A program made the translations under genes and the position numbers. The notes beneath the pieces were generated by a model that was not told the DNA's origin, did no database searches, and saw only the letters and a list, made by a program, of their open reading frames with translations. Of a DNA stretch of 64,000 nucleotides, positions 30,315 through 40,533 are shown one piece after another; position 1 is the first letter of the stretch; every line of letters begins with the position of its first letter. The DNA comes from Picochlorum sp. 'celeri'. Taxonomy: Eukaryota; Chlorophyta; Trebouxiophyceae. Location: assembly GCA_010909725.1 (NCBI GenBank), contig JAACMV010000027.1, positions 186,001 through 250,000 on the forward strand, in the 5' to 3' direction.

Positions 30315-32381
30315 ATGAGGACTCGTAGCAGGACTCGGAGGCAACGACGAGAGATTGACAGGACTGCCTCAGAGGATGGTCTCAATCAGAGTGTTTCAGC
30401 AGCCCGAGATACTCTACATAGATCAAATGTTTCTACTAGTAGACGTGGAGGTACAACTGATGACGATATGGCCTCATTCTCCGATCGGGCGTGTCAACGG
30501 TTTCGCCATCGAACTTCCCAAGAAGACGTATCTTCAGCTGATGCGGGTCAAAGAATCATTTTTTCACGAAGAAATAAAGTCACGATGTGCTCCTCTCAAG
30601 AGGAAAGGGAGAATTCTGACTGTCTGAGGCCGTTGGCTATTGGAGCCAAACGACCAACTCAAGGTAGATGCACTGTCAGTCCCCAGCAAAGCAAAAGACA
30701 CGTCTCCTCGAGTCCAACGGATGTGGTGATGGTGTCACATGAGTCCAATAAGCGACATGGGCGTCTGAAAGGATACTTGGGTCTCCTGCCTCGGGAGGCC
30801 CTGGAGCAGATATTGGGGTATTTGGATGCTCGAGATTTGGCAAGGATGGAGACAACATGCTCGTACTTTATAGAATCTGGAATCACGGAGCAGGTTGCGA
30901 GGCATCATTTAAAGAGTATTTTGAGGGCGAAAGGAATGACGCCGTCCTTTGACAAGGGAGAGTCATATGTCATGCTGCTTGATTTCATGAGAAATCAGTC
31001 TGCAGCTGCCGCGCAGGGCACAGCCGTGTCTATGGGATCGTATCACTCGCTGTGTCTATTTTATAGAGATCAAGGCGCGATGCCAGAGTATGGCATGCAC
31101 TCTTTCGGTCGAGGGTTTCATGGACAGCTTGGTAGAGGGGATCACAAGGCAGTGAACACGCCATCAAGTGTGGAGGTCCTGGAGGCGAATGCTCTGGTAG
31201 ATTTGTACAAAGACAACCCAGGGAACATTAGACTTGCCGTTGTACATGCTGGAAGCAATCACTCCATCGCCGTATCTAGAAAAGGGGAAGTGTTCACCTG
31301 GGGACTTGCTAGCAGTGGGGAGCTTGGTCACGGTGGATGGACACCAACAGAACTCACCATTCCGCGTCTGATATCCAATCTCGGTCGCACTAGAATAGTA
31401 TCCATTTGTGCTGGGTCAAATCATAGTCTCGCAATCTCCCAGACTGGACAGCTGTGGTCATGTGGAAGGGGCAGGCATGGTGAGCTTGGACTGGGACACT
31501 TTCATGATGAGCCTGTGTTCAGTATTGTTGACTCTATTCAACACGAAAGAATGGTCAGCGCATCTGCTGGAAAGCACCATTCGATGGCATTAGCGGCAGA
31601 TGGTAAGCTGTTTACATGGGGATCAAACAAATATGGTCAGCTGGGTTTTCTAGATGAGGAACATCAGGCGCCTGCCATGAACTGCCCTCTTCCAAGGCTG
31701 GTCGAAAGGCTGCATCCCAAAAAACTCAATTCATGTGATAGAATAACGGCAATATCAGCAGGAGGGTATCATTCCATGGTCCTTACTGTCTCTGGGGACA
31801 TCCTTGGTGCAGGACTCAACTCGGATGGCCAACTGGGTATAGCTTCACCAGACGTGAGTATTATTAGACAGTTCACACCGGTATGGTTACATAATACAAA
31901 TAATGCGTCGACAGACTCTCTACACCGAGTGATTCAGGTTCAATGCGGTCATGCGCACACGCTGCTGCTGCTCCAGTCAACTGGCAGAAAAGAAGTGAGA
32001 GCAGCAGGAGACAACTCGTATGGTCAGTTGGGTATCGGTTCACTCGAGCCACAGCGCTCATTTTCCGTCGTACATAAACTTCTGGGCGAGAACATTTGCT
32101 GTCTCTGTGCGGGTGATTGGCATTCTGGAGCCATTGCACAGAATGGAACGTTGTTCACATGGGGCAGAGGAGACTGCGGACAGTTGGGACATGGAGATGA
32201 CAAGTCCCGCTGGTCCCCCAAAGAAGTCCAAGGTTTCAAAGTCATACATCCAGATAAGACTCTTCGTAGAAGCAAAAAAGCTCCGAAGAAGGCTATTATT
32301 CTGTGTAGTCCAGCACCTGAAAGCAAACCTGCTCGAATGATTCCCAGAATCGCTCAACCTATTCCCATGGAAGAAGATTAG
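30315..32381 (+). CDS. F-box protein with RCC1 repeat propeller
   Basis: F-box proteins recruit substrates to SCF ubiquitin ligases; the RCC1 seven-bladed propeller would be the substrate or chromatin-binding part. The single-exon product is 688 aa. The first 150 residues are Arg/Ser-rich and disordered. The F-box is at about 155-200 (LPREALEQILGYLDARDLARMETTCSYF). At least six RCC1 units follow, each with a G-x-N/H-H-S then TWG/GxGxxGQLG pattern: HSIAVSRKGEVFTWG, HSLAISQTGQLWSCG, HSMALAADGKLFTWG, HSMVLTVSGDILGAG, HTLLLLQ and HSGAIAQNGTLFTWG. The C-terminus is basic (RRSKKAPKKA). A TGTAA follows at 32450. Confidence 0.92.
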   Translation: MRTRSRTRRQRREIDRTASEDGLNQSVSAARDTLHRSNVSTSRRGGTTDDDMASFSDRACQRFRHRTSQEDVSSADAGQRIIFSRRNKVTMCSSQEERENSDCLRPLAIGAKRPTQGRCTVSPQQSKRHVSSSPTDVVMVSHESNKRHGRLKGYLGLLPREALEQILGYLDARDLARMETTCSYFIESGITEQVARHHLKSILRAKGMTPSFDKGESYVMLLDFMRNQSAAAAQGTAVSMGSYHSLCLFYRDQGAMPEYGMHSFGRGFHGQLGRGDHKAVNTPSSVEVLEANALVDLYKDNPGNIRLAVVHAGSNHSIAVSRKGEVFTWGLASSGELGHGGWTPTELTIPRLISNLGRTRIVSICAGSNHSLAISQTGQLWSCGRGRHGELGLGHFHDEPVFSIVDSIQHERMVSASAGKHHSMALAADGKLFTWGSNKYGQLGFLDEEHQAPAMNCPLPRLVERLHPKKLNSCDRITAISAGGYHSMVLTVSGDILGAGLNSDGQLGIASPDVSIIRQFTPVWLHNTNNASTDSLHRVIQVQCGHAHTLLLLQSTGRKEVRAAGDNSYGQLGIGSLEPQRSFSVVHKLLGENICCLCAGDWHSGAIAQNGTLFTWGRGDCGQLGHGDDKSRWSPKEVQGFKVIHPDKTLRRSKKAPKKAIILCSPAPESKPARMIPRIAQPIPMEED

Positions 32382-32475
32382 ACATTTGTTCGACTGCCTG
32401 TCCTCGTTCGTGAATACAACAAAAATATACATTTTTTAATCTTATTCTCTGTAAAACGAGAGATACCGGGGAGCA

Positions 32476-34082
32476 ATGAGGGAGGAACCTCTCTTACAGG
32501 AAAACTCTCGAGAGTTTGTTGGGACACTGGCGGAGGATGGCGATTGCTCTTGTTCTCTTACGATTCTAGATCAAGGAGATGTTGAAATTACATACGTAGG
32601 TACCATGCATTGCCGACAATAGTCTTGGTGACACGCAATCGTGTCGTTCGACACATTGTTCTGGTATCGAAAAGCACTCATGATTGATTTATCGGCACGC
32701 AGGTATCTCCATCTCGATATGTTCCATTTTTTGGGTATTGTGGGCCACCGAGGAGGCGGGTAGAGAAGGTGAGTTGTCAATGTGAACCTGTTGGTATTCA
32801 ACTCCAGGAAGTCATGGTGTTTTTGCTCTTGCAGATACAATGCGAGGATTTGATCGCATGTCGTCTTGACGAGGAATCATCATGTAGAGGTAGAATTCAG
32901 CTCGTATATATGCCGGTTGTAAACCCTGATGCCAAGAAACCAGTGCGGTCATTGAGGACCACTCCATGGTTGGACTTGGCCAATTCACACTCTTCACTCA
33001 AGACATATTTTGACCAGGCAACACAGGCATATTCGGGAAAAAAGATTCTCATCATTATGAATCCAAAAAGTGGTACGGGCAATGCCGAAGCGCTTATTGA
33101 AAAGTATGCATTGCCAGTCTTGCAGGCTGCTCAAGCGCGCATTGACAAAGTTGTGACAAAGGCCCCGCGCCATGCAACTGAGATTGCAAAAGATGTGACG
33201 GTCGGGAAGTATGATGTCATCATGTCAGCGGGTGGTGATGGAACATTTCATGAGATTGTTCAGGGTTTGTTGGATCGAGTGGACTGGGAAGACTGTGTTT
33301 CCAAGGTACATCTTGTTCAGATTCCATGTGGGTCCGGCAATGCCCTTGCTGCGAGTACCGGCATCTGGGATGTATCATCTGCAGCATATACTGCTATTAA
33401 AGGTCGCGTGTCACGAATGGATGTTGCATCTATTATTCAACCAAAGACACGTCGGCGTCTCTATTCGTTTCTTTCAGTTACATATGGTCTCGTTGCAAAC
33501 TTGGATATTGGGACAGAGCATTTGCGATGGATGGGAGGAAACAGATTTATTTGGGGTGCTATTCAAGAGATTCTCTCTCAGAAGACGTATCCTGTGACCA
33601 TTTCCCTTCTGAAACAAACTGCTGCTGGCAGAGTGCAGGCACAGGGTCACAAGGCTCCACCTCTTGATGTGCTTTCTTCCCTCCTTGACAGCGAGGGCAA
33701 TGTGAAAGGGGCCGACACGGATGATCGTAAAAGTACAAGCATTGTATGGGACGAGGAGATTGATGGTACAGTGCAATTGTTTACACTCAGCAACATGCCA
33801 TGGCTTGACATGAACTTCAACCTTCATCCGCATGCCAAGCTCGATCAGGGAACATTCAACTTTCTGTATTCACTCGGAAAACAAGGAATCTCCAAATCTT
33901 TCAAATTATTAACAGAAGCAGAGCATGGGAATCATATGCATTTAATCGAGGAACGAGACGTGCGCGCTTTTCGAATCAATCCTGTTGCAGAAAACACATG
34001 GCTAGTGATTGATGGAGAAGTCATTGATCGCTCTGTGATTTACGGAGAGGTACATAGAAATTTATTATCTATATTGACGTAA
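32476..34082 (+). CDS. sphingosine/diacylglycerol kinase family lipid kinase
   Basis: Phosphorylates a long-chain base or related lipid. Exons are 32476-32595, 32703-32768 and 32835-34082; introns are 107 and 66 bp, both phase 0; the product is 477 aa. The DAGK catalytic domain has LIIMNPKSGTGN at about 135-145, the nucleotide loop SAGGDGTFHEIVQGLL at about 193-208 and IPCGSGNALA. Plant and animal sphingosine-kinase features follow: SYGLVAN-type motif (TYGLVANLDIGTE), RW-x-GG and the closing WLVIDGEVI. It is close in length to SPHK. The stop is 5 bases from the stop of the convergent gene. Confidence 0.9.
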
Positions 34083-34087
34083 CTATA

Positions 34088-35107
34088 TTATTTCTTTGAT
34101 TTCTTCTTTGCTTTTTTTCGCCGTTTTCGTGGACGTTGGGCCGAAGATGAACTCTTTCTACTCCGAGTGTAGGCAACATACCCAGCTCGTCCACGCAGTG
34201 TATCTCCTGTGGGAGTTACAAAGCATTTCTCTCCATTCTCATCCGATATCCAGTATCCTTTCGACTGAGACGACGTTTTCTTCTTTGTTCGACTCCTTTT
34301 CTTCTCCGATCCAGGCGAAGGCATGCTCGTCCCTTTGAATTGAGATGCAAAATCAATAGTCACCTGGGATCCATCCCTCGGATTAATCCCCCCCGCCAGC
34401 TCAGATATCGGCACAAAATCCGACAGTCTCTTCCACCAAGGCTGCATCAAACCATTCACCATGACCATATCTGGCAGTCCATGAAGGTTTCCAACCGGGA
34501 GTATGACATCCTTTGCATCGCCACCATGCCAGTCCTCCTCATTTTCTTCTTCCTGACTATACCCTTCCTCATCACCACTGCCCTCAAAGTCCGACACCGT
34601 ATCAAATATAGCTACACCCGTCGATATACGCTCCTTACAAGGGTACTCTATTTTTTCATACTCCATCTGTCCGCCAAGGCGCTGATCCTTCTCCTCCTCA
34701 TCATCACTGCTCACCAAATTAATCTCTTCAACAGGAACTGGTGCAACATTCCTCTCTTCCCCACTATTCCTATTCGTACACTCATCCAACACACTCCTAT
34801 CAACAAACGGCCGCGCATCCGCACTCTTCCGACGCAGACTCGCCAACGACACCTGAACAGCCTTTGTACCCCCACCACCAGTGTTCTGTCTCCTTTCCGT
34901 CTTCACACTACCCCCTCGTCGTAAGAAATTCGACAAAACAGCCGCCGACTTTGAATCATTTTTATACGCAGCAACAGGCTTTGCAGGAGCCAGGACAACC
35001 TTGCGAACAGGTGCTTTCTCTCGCGAACCACCATCCTGTTCTTTTGGCAACACCCGAAAACTGGCAAACGGGTTCTTCACTCTATTGTCTTTATTCGACT
35101 GATCCAT
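34088..35107 (-). CDS. basic/acidic nuclear-type protein of unknown function
   Basis: The single-exon product is 339 aa from the ATG at 35107. It is mostly disordered: basic N-terminal third (RKVVLAPAKPVAAYKND), acidic centre (SSDDEEEKD, QEEENEEDW), then a short ordered block at about 205-250 (LPDMVMVNGLMQPWWKRLSDF). Near the C-terminus GYWISDENGEKCFVTPTGDT leads to LRGRAGYVAYTR, and the end is a run of Lys/Arg suited to a nuclear localisation signal. I do not recognise the family, but the last block looks conserved enough to be a small domain. Confidence 0.75.
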   Translation of the reverse strand: MDQSNKDNRVKNPFASFRVLPKEQDGGSREKAPVRKVVLAPAKPVAAYKNDSKSAAVLSNFLRRGGSVKTERRQNTGGGGTKAVQVSLASLRRKSADARPFVDRSVLDECTNRNSGEERNVAPVPVEEINLVSSDDEEEKDQRLGGQMEYEKIEYPCKERISTGVAIFDTVSDFEGSGDEEGYSQEEENEEDWHGGDAKDVILPVGNLHGLPDMVMVNGLMQPWWKRLSDFVPISELAGGINPRDGSQVTIDFASQFKGTSMPSPGSEKKRSRTKKKTSSQSKGYWISDENGEKCFVTPTGDTLRGRAGYVAYTRSRKSSSSAQRPRKRRKKAKKKSKK

Positions 35108-35516
35108 CACTAATATATATTTGTATGCTATCGATGCCTACCGTGGGACAGCGTGCCACAACCGAAATTCGAACATGACAATTGCTTCTACCACTCTTAT
35201 TTCTTCTTCCTTGTTCTTCTTTCCATGGTGATCATTCATATAATAATAGCATGCCAGTTGTTTTATTACTACACTAATAATATGTTGAACCTTTTCAAAA
35301 GAAAAAAAACAGTGGCTTGACATAAAATAGGACAGGCGTCCCTTGACTACTCTTCCTAATTAGATACATTTGAGATGGCCTTTGACTCCTGTTGTTGTTG
35401 TTGTTGTTGGAAACTCACTCTCACATCATGTTGAATCCATCATATGAAAGAGTACAACATCATTCAGTAAAGAAGCGTGCATTATTATTAGTTTACATAC
35501 ATACAGAGTAGACTTC
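35108..35516. other. intergenic with GTT microsatellite
   Basis: Tandem minus-strand genes. About six GTT copies lie at 35391-35410. TTACA at 35493-35497 is the probable poly(A) signal for neither start but for a transcript ending leftwards; the T-rich 35280-35310 tract may be promoter. No convincing gene. Confidence 0.4.
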
Positions 35517-36095
35517 TTAGAGAACATATTTGCCAGCCGCAGTCAGCTTTCGAGTGGTTGTATCATACACCAGTCTCAGACCCTGACCTTTAAAAGAGAG
35601 GGAGAGCCACCCACCATATCGAATGCTGGCACCTGGAAGGTGGCCCAGAATACTCTCCACCTCCTCAGCAGTCTTTGCACTGTACGTGAATGTCTTCTTC
35701 TCAGCCTTCTTGCCCTTTGACATTTTGTCAAACCTCTCAGCTCCAATCAAACCTCTGTACTCTGCTCTGCTCACATTTGGAAAGACAACTGACAGACGAG
35801 CACCGTTTGTTTTGCACGACGGTCTCCAGACCATGGCCTTGCGAATTTGATGTCCAAGATCACATCGCAGTGATTCGACTGATTTTGCCACATCCTCCTC
35901 GCTTGGCTCGTACTGTTTCTTAAGAGTCTCGAGTTCTTGTTGTGTTGCTGCCAGGGCAGCTTTCAGTTGGTCTCTCTCCTTTCGAAGGGATTCCAATTCG
36001 TCATCTCTTGGTCTTTTTTTGTTTGACAGTGGAGCAGCGCAATTGTTTTCAATGCTGTTTCCGAAAGCTCGGGCTGGTGCTGTTATTGTTGCCAT
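35517..36095 (-). CDS. unknown coiled-coil plus small C-terminal domain protein
   Basis: The single-exon product is 192 aa starting at the first ATG in frame (36095). A nuclear-type basic patch (NKKRPRDDELE) leads into a coiled coil of about 40 residues (LRKERDQLKAALAATQQELE). The C-terminal 110 residues look globular: CDLGHQIRKAMVWRPSCK, LSVVFPNVSRAEYRGLIG, AEEVESILGHLPGASIRYGG and GQGLRLVYDTTTRKLTAAG. This half looks like a conserved alpha/beta unit, but I cannot name it. Confidence 0.7.
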   Translation of the reverse strand: MATITAPARAFGNSIENNCAAPLSNKKRPRDDELESLRKERDQLKAALAATQQELETLKKQYEPSEEDVAKSVESLRCDLGHQIRKAMVWRPSCKTNGARLSVVFPNVSRAEYRGLIGAERFDKMSKGKKAEKKTFTYSAKTAEEVESILGHLPGASIRYGGWLSLSFKGQGLRLVYDTTTRKLTAAGKYVL

Positions 36096-36716
36096 GGCGT
36101 TGTTGTTTAAATGTTGAACGGAACACAATCGACTCGTTGCGACGATTTTCTTCTCTTGATCTGATGCAACTATGTTTTTTTCAATAAAATAATAGTGTAT
36201 TTATATATAATATACTGGTGGTGGTGGTGGTTGCATTTGGTGAATCAGCCAACTACAGTCATGATGGATGCCAGGCTGTCCGAAATCTCAATCATGTCAT
36301 TCAAATGTGCCAAAACTGTCAATGCCTCCGACACATGGTGTGGGATATGAATCATAAAAGAATACAAGCAGAGCCTTTCTTTCTTTCTTTAAAAGGTGGT
36401 TGTGAGTGACATGGCTTCCATGACAAAAGATATACAAGATGTCAATCTTGAAGTCCGTACTTCACGCTACGCATGCATGGCATTCATGGGTGCCGTAAGG
36501 CACCGTTATGAATTGCTCTTTCTGAAATTCATACAATTGCTCAATTTCCATGTCGTCTGAAGAGGGAAAAAGATGTTGTTGCTCTTCCGTGCAAACCTTT
36601 GTGCAGCAAAGCGGTGTACAGAAATATCCATCCATCCATCCATCCCAAAGCATGCTTGATACATACATAATATAACTATACCCTTACTGCGTTGTAGCAG
36701 TAGTCGTAGTAGTAAC
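36096..36716. other. 621-bp intergenic region with microsatellites
   Basis: Between two minus-strand genes. It holds GGT repeats at about 36212-36231, TTTC repeats at about 36375-36391 and ATCC repeats at about 36627-36645. A plus-strand open frame of 48 codons starts at 36411 and ends at 36557; it has no recognisable content and is not called as a gene. Confidence 0.45.
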
Positions 36717-37211
36717 TCATGGCGACTCGCCTGGTACATGCTGAGACGCATCTGGATCCAACAGGCTTGTTGAGAAGAGCTTGCCACCTCCTCTCATTCC
36801 AACAAGTGCATCCATCATGACCACATCCCATGACCCATCAACTATATTATACATCAACGTCCATCGCAGCCCTCCCTTTCTAATAGCTTTGACCGTAATA
36901 TCAGATGCCTGTGTGTCCCCCCGACACGGCATTGTTATAGTGGCAATCATGCCCTGATGGGAAAATGTGACTGAAGAGTCATACCACGGACCCAGCTGCA
37001 GAGACGTTTGCGGCTCCTTTCCTTCCTCCGTATCGACAGTTGCCGACGCGGATAACGTTTGAATGAAATCAGGTCTTTTCTTAATGGCATCGTCGATCCA
37101 TTGCTTTGTTTTCAAATACATGATGGCATCTGCGGTTGCGTCACATGTGGCGTATGCGCAGAGGGCTGATAAACCCCATCCGATCGACGATCTAAAGAAT
37201 CTAGATGCCAT
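36717..37211 (-). CDS. probable mitochondrial protein, Coa1/Tim21-like
   Basis: The single-exon product is 164 aa. The N-terminus MASRFFRSSIGWGLSALCAYA is basic then hydrophobic, like a mitochondrial signal-anchor. After a helix (YLKTKQWIDDAIKKRPDF) comes a beta-rich region with GPWYDSSVTFSHQGMIATITMP, VKAIRKGGLRWTLMYNIVDG and WDVVMMDALVG. Strand spacing and the G-x-W-x-hydrophobic pattern recall the Coa1/Tim21 fold of inner-membrane assembly factors, but the similarity is weak and by eye. Confidence 0.62.
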   Translation of the reverse strand: MASRFFRSSIGWGLSALCAYATCDATADAIMYLKTKQWIDDAIKKRPDFIQTLSASATVDTEEGKEPQTSLQLGPWYDSSVTFSHQGMIATITMPCRGDTQASDITVKAIRKGGLRWTLMYNIVDGSWDVVMMDALVGMRGGGKLFSTSLLDPDASQHVPGESP

Positions 37212-37523
37212 TCTCCTCTTTCATTGTGTTTTTTACTATGTATTATTACTATTTTTTTATAGTAGGGTAGGGATTACCATCTGACAGAAGAATTGGATGC
37301 CCTGGTGGATACACCACCCACATGCTAGCATTTGCCACTATATATACATAGAGAGAGAGAGAGAGCCCAATTAATTCATTGGGCAAATGATGATGGATAG
37401 CATCATTGTGATGGCAGATGAATAACACGCTGCTGTGTTGCATATAGAAAGCATGCACATATCATCAGGATTATGCCATGCTTGTATTGACAGACATTGG
37501 TGTGATACACAGCTCTTTACATA
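37212..37523. other. intergenic with GA repeat
   Basis: Between two minus-strand genes... the left one ending its promoter here and the right one its 3' end. A GA dinucleotide run lies at about 37351-37365, TATATATA just before it, and TTACA at 37517-37521 is the likely poly(A) signal of the gene to the right. No gene is visible. Confidence 0.45.
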
Positions 37524-38591
37524 TCAATCAATCAGCAGTTTGGACTTCAAATCACTTGGTAAATCTGGTATTCCATCATCTCTATGCACATACAGCGTGA
37601 AATAGACAAGTCTTGCAGTACTTGTGATGGTATTTAGTTGATCCTTCTGCTTCAATCTTTCAATGTTTGCCGCCAGGTCCAAGAGGGTCGTGGTTACGAA
37701 CCAACAGCATTCTTCATTGTGCTGATGCTTATCCTTCCTGTATTACAGTACACATACATGTCAACGCTTCCTGTCTAATAAATGTATAATTCACATGGCA
37801 GTGTCGTACCTAGGAGTAGATCCAGTAGCTGAGTGTTTTGTATCGTTGCCACTCTTCTCCATGAGATGATGCTTCTTCCATCTTTTTCTGTATGACCTTA
37901 ATGCTCTGCAAAACAATCGCCACTACAAAAAATTTACGCAGTGTCATGGAGATATATTGAAAGTTATTAATACAACGTACTTTCTAGCAATGTCACAGTA
38001 CTCGACATTGGGCCTAAGAATATCCGCCAAGAAACATGTGCACAGTTCAGCACACATTTTCATATGAATATCATCTGTACGCAAAAACAATTCAGCAATT
38101 TTGGTCGCGAATTCATGAACAAATTGTTGATCTAGTGGTAATGCATCCTGGTCATCATGACTGGTTTTCATGCGCTTCGCACGAAGAGCTTCCTGAGCAG
38201 CCCTGGACTGCCCAGCTGGTGTCATGAACCGAAGAGTGATCTCAGATTCCGTATTGATAGCAAGCAACTTTGATACTGTAACTGTGAATAAAACCTTATT
38301 TGTAGCATATTTCTGTAATTCATCTGTTGCTACAGGCTTTGCCTCAGGTGTCGTCGTAATCCGAACCGAGCTCAGAATAATGTCACCGTCTCGAGTGTCG
38401 TCAAACAACACTTGTAACAAAGTAGCAGTTATTTGTACTTCTTGCTTATCTTGTGGCAGTGTTTTGCACACACTAAATGACCGACGCAGTTGTTTGTCGA
38501 CATAAATGTGTATTTGTTTGCCACTAGAGTTCATGTCACAGCCTTGGTTACCAACACTGGCAGAAGAACTTGACCAAAGACTGTCACTCAT
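37524..38591 (-). CDS. three-exon protein of unknown function
   Basis: Exons are 38591-37981, 37905-37810 and 37737-37524; introns are 75 and 72 bp and both are phase 2; the product is 306 aa. The ATG at 38591 was chosen over 38636 because the sequence between is AT-rich leader. The N-terminal half looks beta-rich (KQIHIYVDKQLRRSFSVC, VQITATLLQVLFDD, KVLFTVTVSKLL), followed by a basic helix (RAAQEALRAKRMK) and Cys-containing helices (MKMCAELCTCFLADIL). Exon 2 is strikingly basic (RSYRKRWKKHH). The last exon is helical. Family not recognised. Confidence 0.7.
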
Positions 38592-38694
38592 GTATTTATT
38601 TTTAAATTTAAAATTACGTATGGGTTGGGTTTGCATGTGACACGACCTTTCTCACCCATGCAGGGATCATCCCTGAGGGATGTGGATGAATGTG

Positions 38695-40479
38695 TTACAA
38701 GAGTTTCAACTGGCGAATCATATCCAAATGCTTGTGGATGGGCGCGAGTGTGTTGGCAAGAATCATACCACTTGCTGCAGCAGCTGGTACTCCAATGCCT
38801 GGTTGGCAACTATCTCCGCATCTATAGAGCTGAGGGACTGGTGTGATGGGTCCTGGGAATGATGATGTCTGTGCACTAATGGCAGGACCATAGGTGCCCT
38901 GGTGTCTGCGTAAGAATCGCGCATGCGTATGCGGTGTGCCCTCAAGGATGAGCTCGGCTCTATCTTTGATATCAGGGATCACTCGTTCCAGAGCATTCCA
39001 TAGACATTGGGTTCTGGCATGCTTTAATTCATCATATTCTAGAGTCCCGGGTTTGACATTCTTCCATACATCCCACGGCTCATTTCCAGCTGTATAGCAA
39101 TGGACGACTGCTTTTCCTGGAGGTGCCAAGGATGAGTCGAATACGGATGGTATGCTGGCAATGCAGACATTCTGAGGGGATTCTATGTCTGTCCAATCAT
39201 TCACCACCAAATGGTGGCATTCCAAGTCTTTGGGAAGATCTTCTGCATTGATGCCGAGATGAAGATGCATAAAGCTGCCAGTCGTCGGCGTCTTCATGTA
39301 GTCATTGATAAGATTGTTGTATGTACCGTTGGGAGACGATGCTTGCAATAATTTGGCCGTGTCCCACACAGATGCGTTTGACACAACTGCTCTGCGTGCC
39401 ATGATTGTTTTCTTGCCCTTTTTCAAGCTCACTCCAACAGCTCTACGGCCATCCATGAGGATTTTATCGACTGGACTGGATAGCATGACGCGGCCTCCGT
39501 ATTTTTCAATACCTCTGACAAGGGCATCTACAATGGCACCCGAGCCACCACATGGATAATCAATGGTGGATGAGCCACCATTTCTCTCCATAAACATGAA
39601 TGCCATTTCTGCAGCAATTGTATCTTTGGCCTTCATCCCAGATAAGACAAAGCATTCGAGGTCCAAGAAATTTCTCAACCATGGATCAGTCACGACTGGG
39701 TCCACGATATCAGAGAAGGGCCCAGTCAACTGTTTTGCTGAAAATGCTGTAGAGAGCAATCCTGGTCCCAACTGCATGGCTGTCAAAATGATACCCAGAT
39801 CACTCCGTATGGCAGCAGCAGGGAAGAGAGATGCTCCTTTCTGAAGCGGTTTCATTCTCTGTTCGAGCTCACACCACTGCCTATAGGCAGTCGGACCACC
39901 CATCTTTCTAATCATGGCGACATACTCGTCGCGATTGCATACACATGGAAATGTTCCCTCGGGAGTATATGTTATCCATGAATCATACGTGACGCACTCG
40001 ACACTCTCACCGATTGCATCTAATACCTGTTTGAGAGGATTTGTGGAATTCCCTGGAGGACCAGACAGTCCAGCAAAAAATGAAGGCCCAGCATCAAATG
40101 TGTACCCATCCACCTCAAACCCATGCGCAGCTCCTCCAGCATGATAATGAGCTTCGCATACAGTCACAGAGTACCCATATCGAGCCAAAAGAGCAGCACA
40201 ACACAACCCACCAATCCCAGATCCGACCACAACCACGTCTGTCTCGGCGTCGTCTGTACCTGCTCGAGCTCTGACCACTCTACTCCCGCGCATTGACGCA
40301 TAACTCGATTGATATACCTTGGGTGATACATATCGTACTGTATTGTTGTGATAGGAGAGATGATCGGTCCTCAAAGGGGCGTGCTTGAAACCCAAACGAC
40401 CGCATGTCTCACGTCCACATGTTGTTGGTGTTGCCTTGGGCAACCCTACCCGAGGCATTCTGCCCATACATACAGCCAT
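38695..40479 (-). CDS. CRTISO-like FAD-dependent oxidoreductase, plastid-type
   Basis: Member of the phytoene-desaturase/carotenoid-isomerase/retinol-saturase superfamily. The single-exon product is 594 aa from the first true ATG. A leader of about 70 residues with Arg, Ser and Thr suggests plastid import. The FAD-binding motif VVVVGSGIGGLCCAALLARY is followed by EAHYHAGGAAHGFEVDGYTF. A second conserved region (CGGSGAIVDALVRGIEKYGG) and the C-terminal RCGDSCQPGIGVPAAAASG flavin motif are intact. It resembles the plant carotenoid-isomerase-like paralogues more than CRTISO itself, so substrate (carotenoid, prenylquinone or other) is open. A TGTAA overlaps the stop. Confidence 0.88.
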   Translation of the reverse strand: MAVCMGRMPRVGLPKATPTTCGRETCGRLGFKHAPLRTDHLSYHNNTVRYVSPKVYQSSYASMRGSRVVRARAGTDDAETDVVVVGSGIGGLCCAALLARYGYSVTVCEAHYHAGGAAHGFEVDGYTFDAGPSFFAGLSGPPGNSTNPLKQVLDAIGESVECVTYDSWITYTPEGTFPCVCNRDEYVAMIRKMGGPTAYRQWCELEQRMKPLQKGASLFPAAAIRSDLGIILTAMQLGPGLLSTAFSAKQLTGPFSDIVDPVVTDPWLRNFLDLECFVLSGMKAKDTIAAEMAFMFMERNGGSSTIDYPCGGSGAIVDALVRGIEKYGGRVMLSSPVDKILMDGRRAVGVSLKKGKKTIMARRAVVSNASVWDTAKLLQASSPNGTYNNLINDYMKTPTTGSFMHLHLGINAEDLPKDLECHHLVVNDWTDIESPQNVCIASIPSVFDSSLAPPGKAVVHCYTAGNEPWDVWKNVKPGTLEYDELKHARTQCLWNALERVIPDIKDRAELILEGTPHTHARFLRRHQGTYGPAISAQTSSFPGPITPVPQLYRCGDSCQPGIGVPAAAASGMILANTLAPIHKHLDMIRQLKLL

Positions 40480-40509
40480 CAAGTATTACTATTTCATAAT
40501 AAAATAATG

Positions 40510-40514
40510 TTACA
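40510..40514 (-). terminator. TGTAA poly(A) signal of CGLD27 gene
   Basis: TTACA on the plus strand, about 20 bases beyond the CGLD27 stop at 40534, in the 54-base gap before the next gene start. Confidence 0.45.
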
Positions 40515-40533
40515 CCATAGATCGGAGTATTAT

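Noticed and set aside
34340..34924. 194-codon plus-strand frame
   Set aside because: Antisense to the basic/acidic nuclear-type gene; hydrophobic content comes from complementing Glu/Asp codons.
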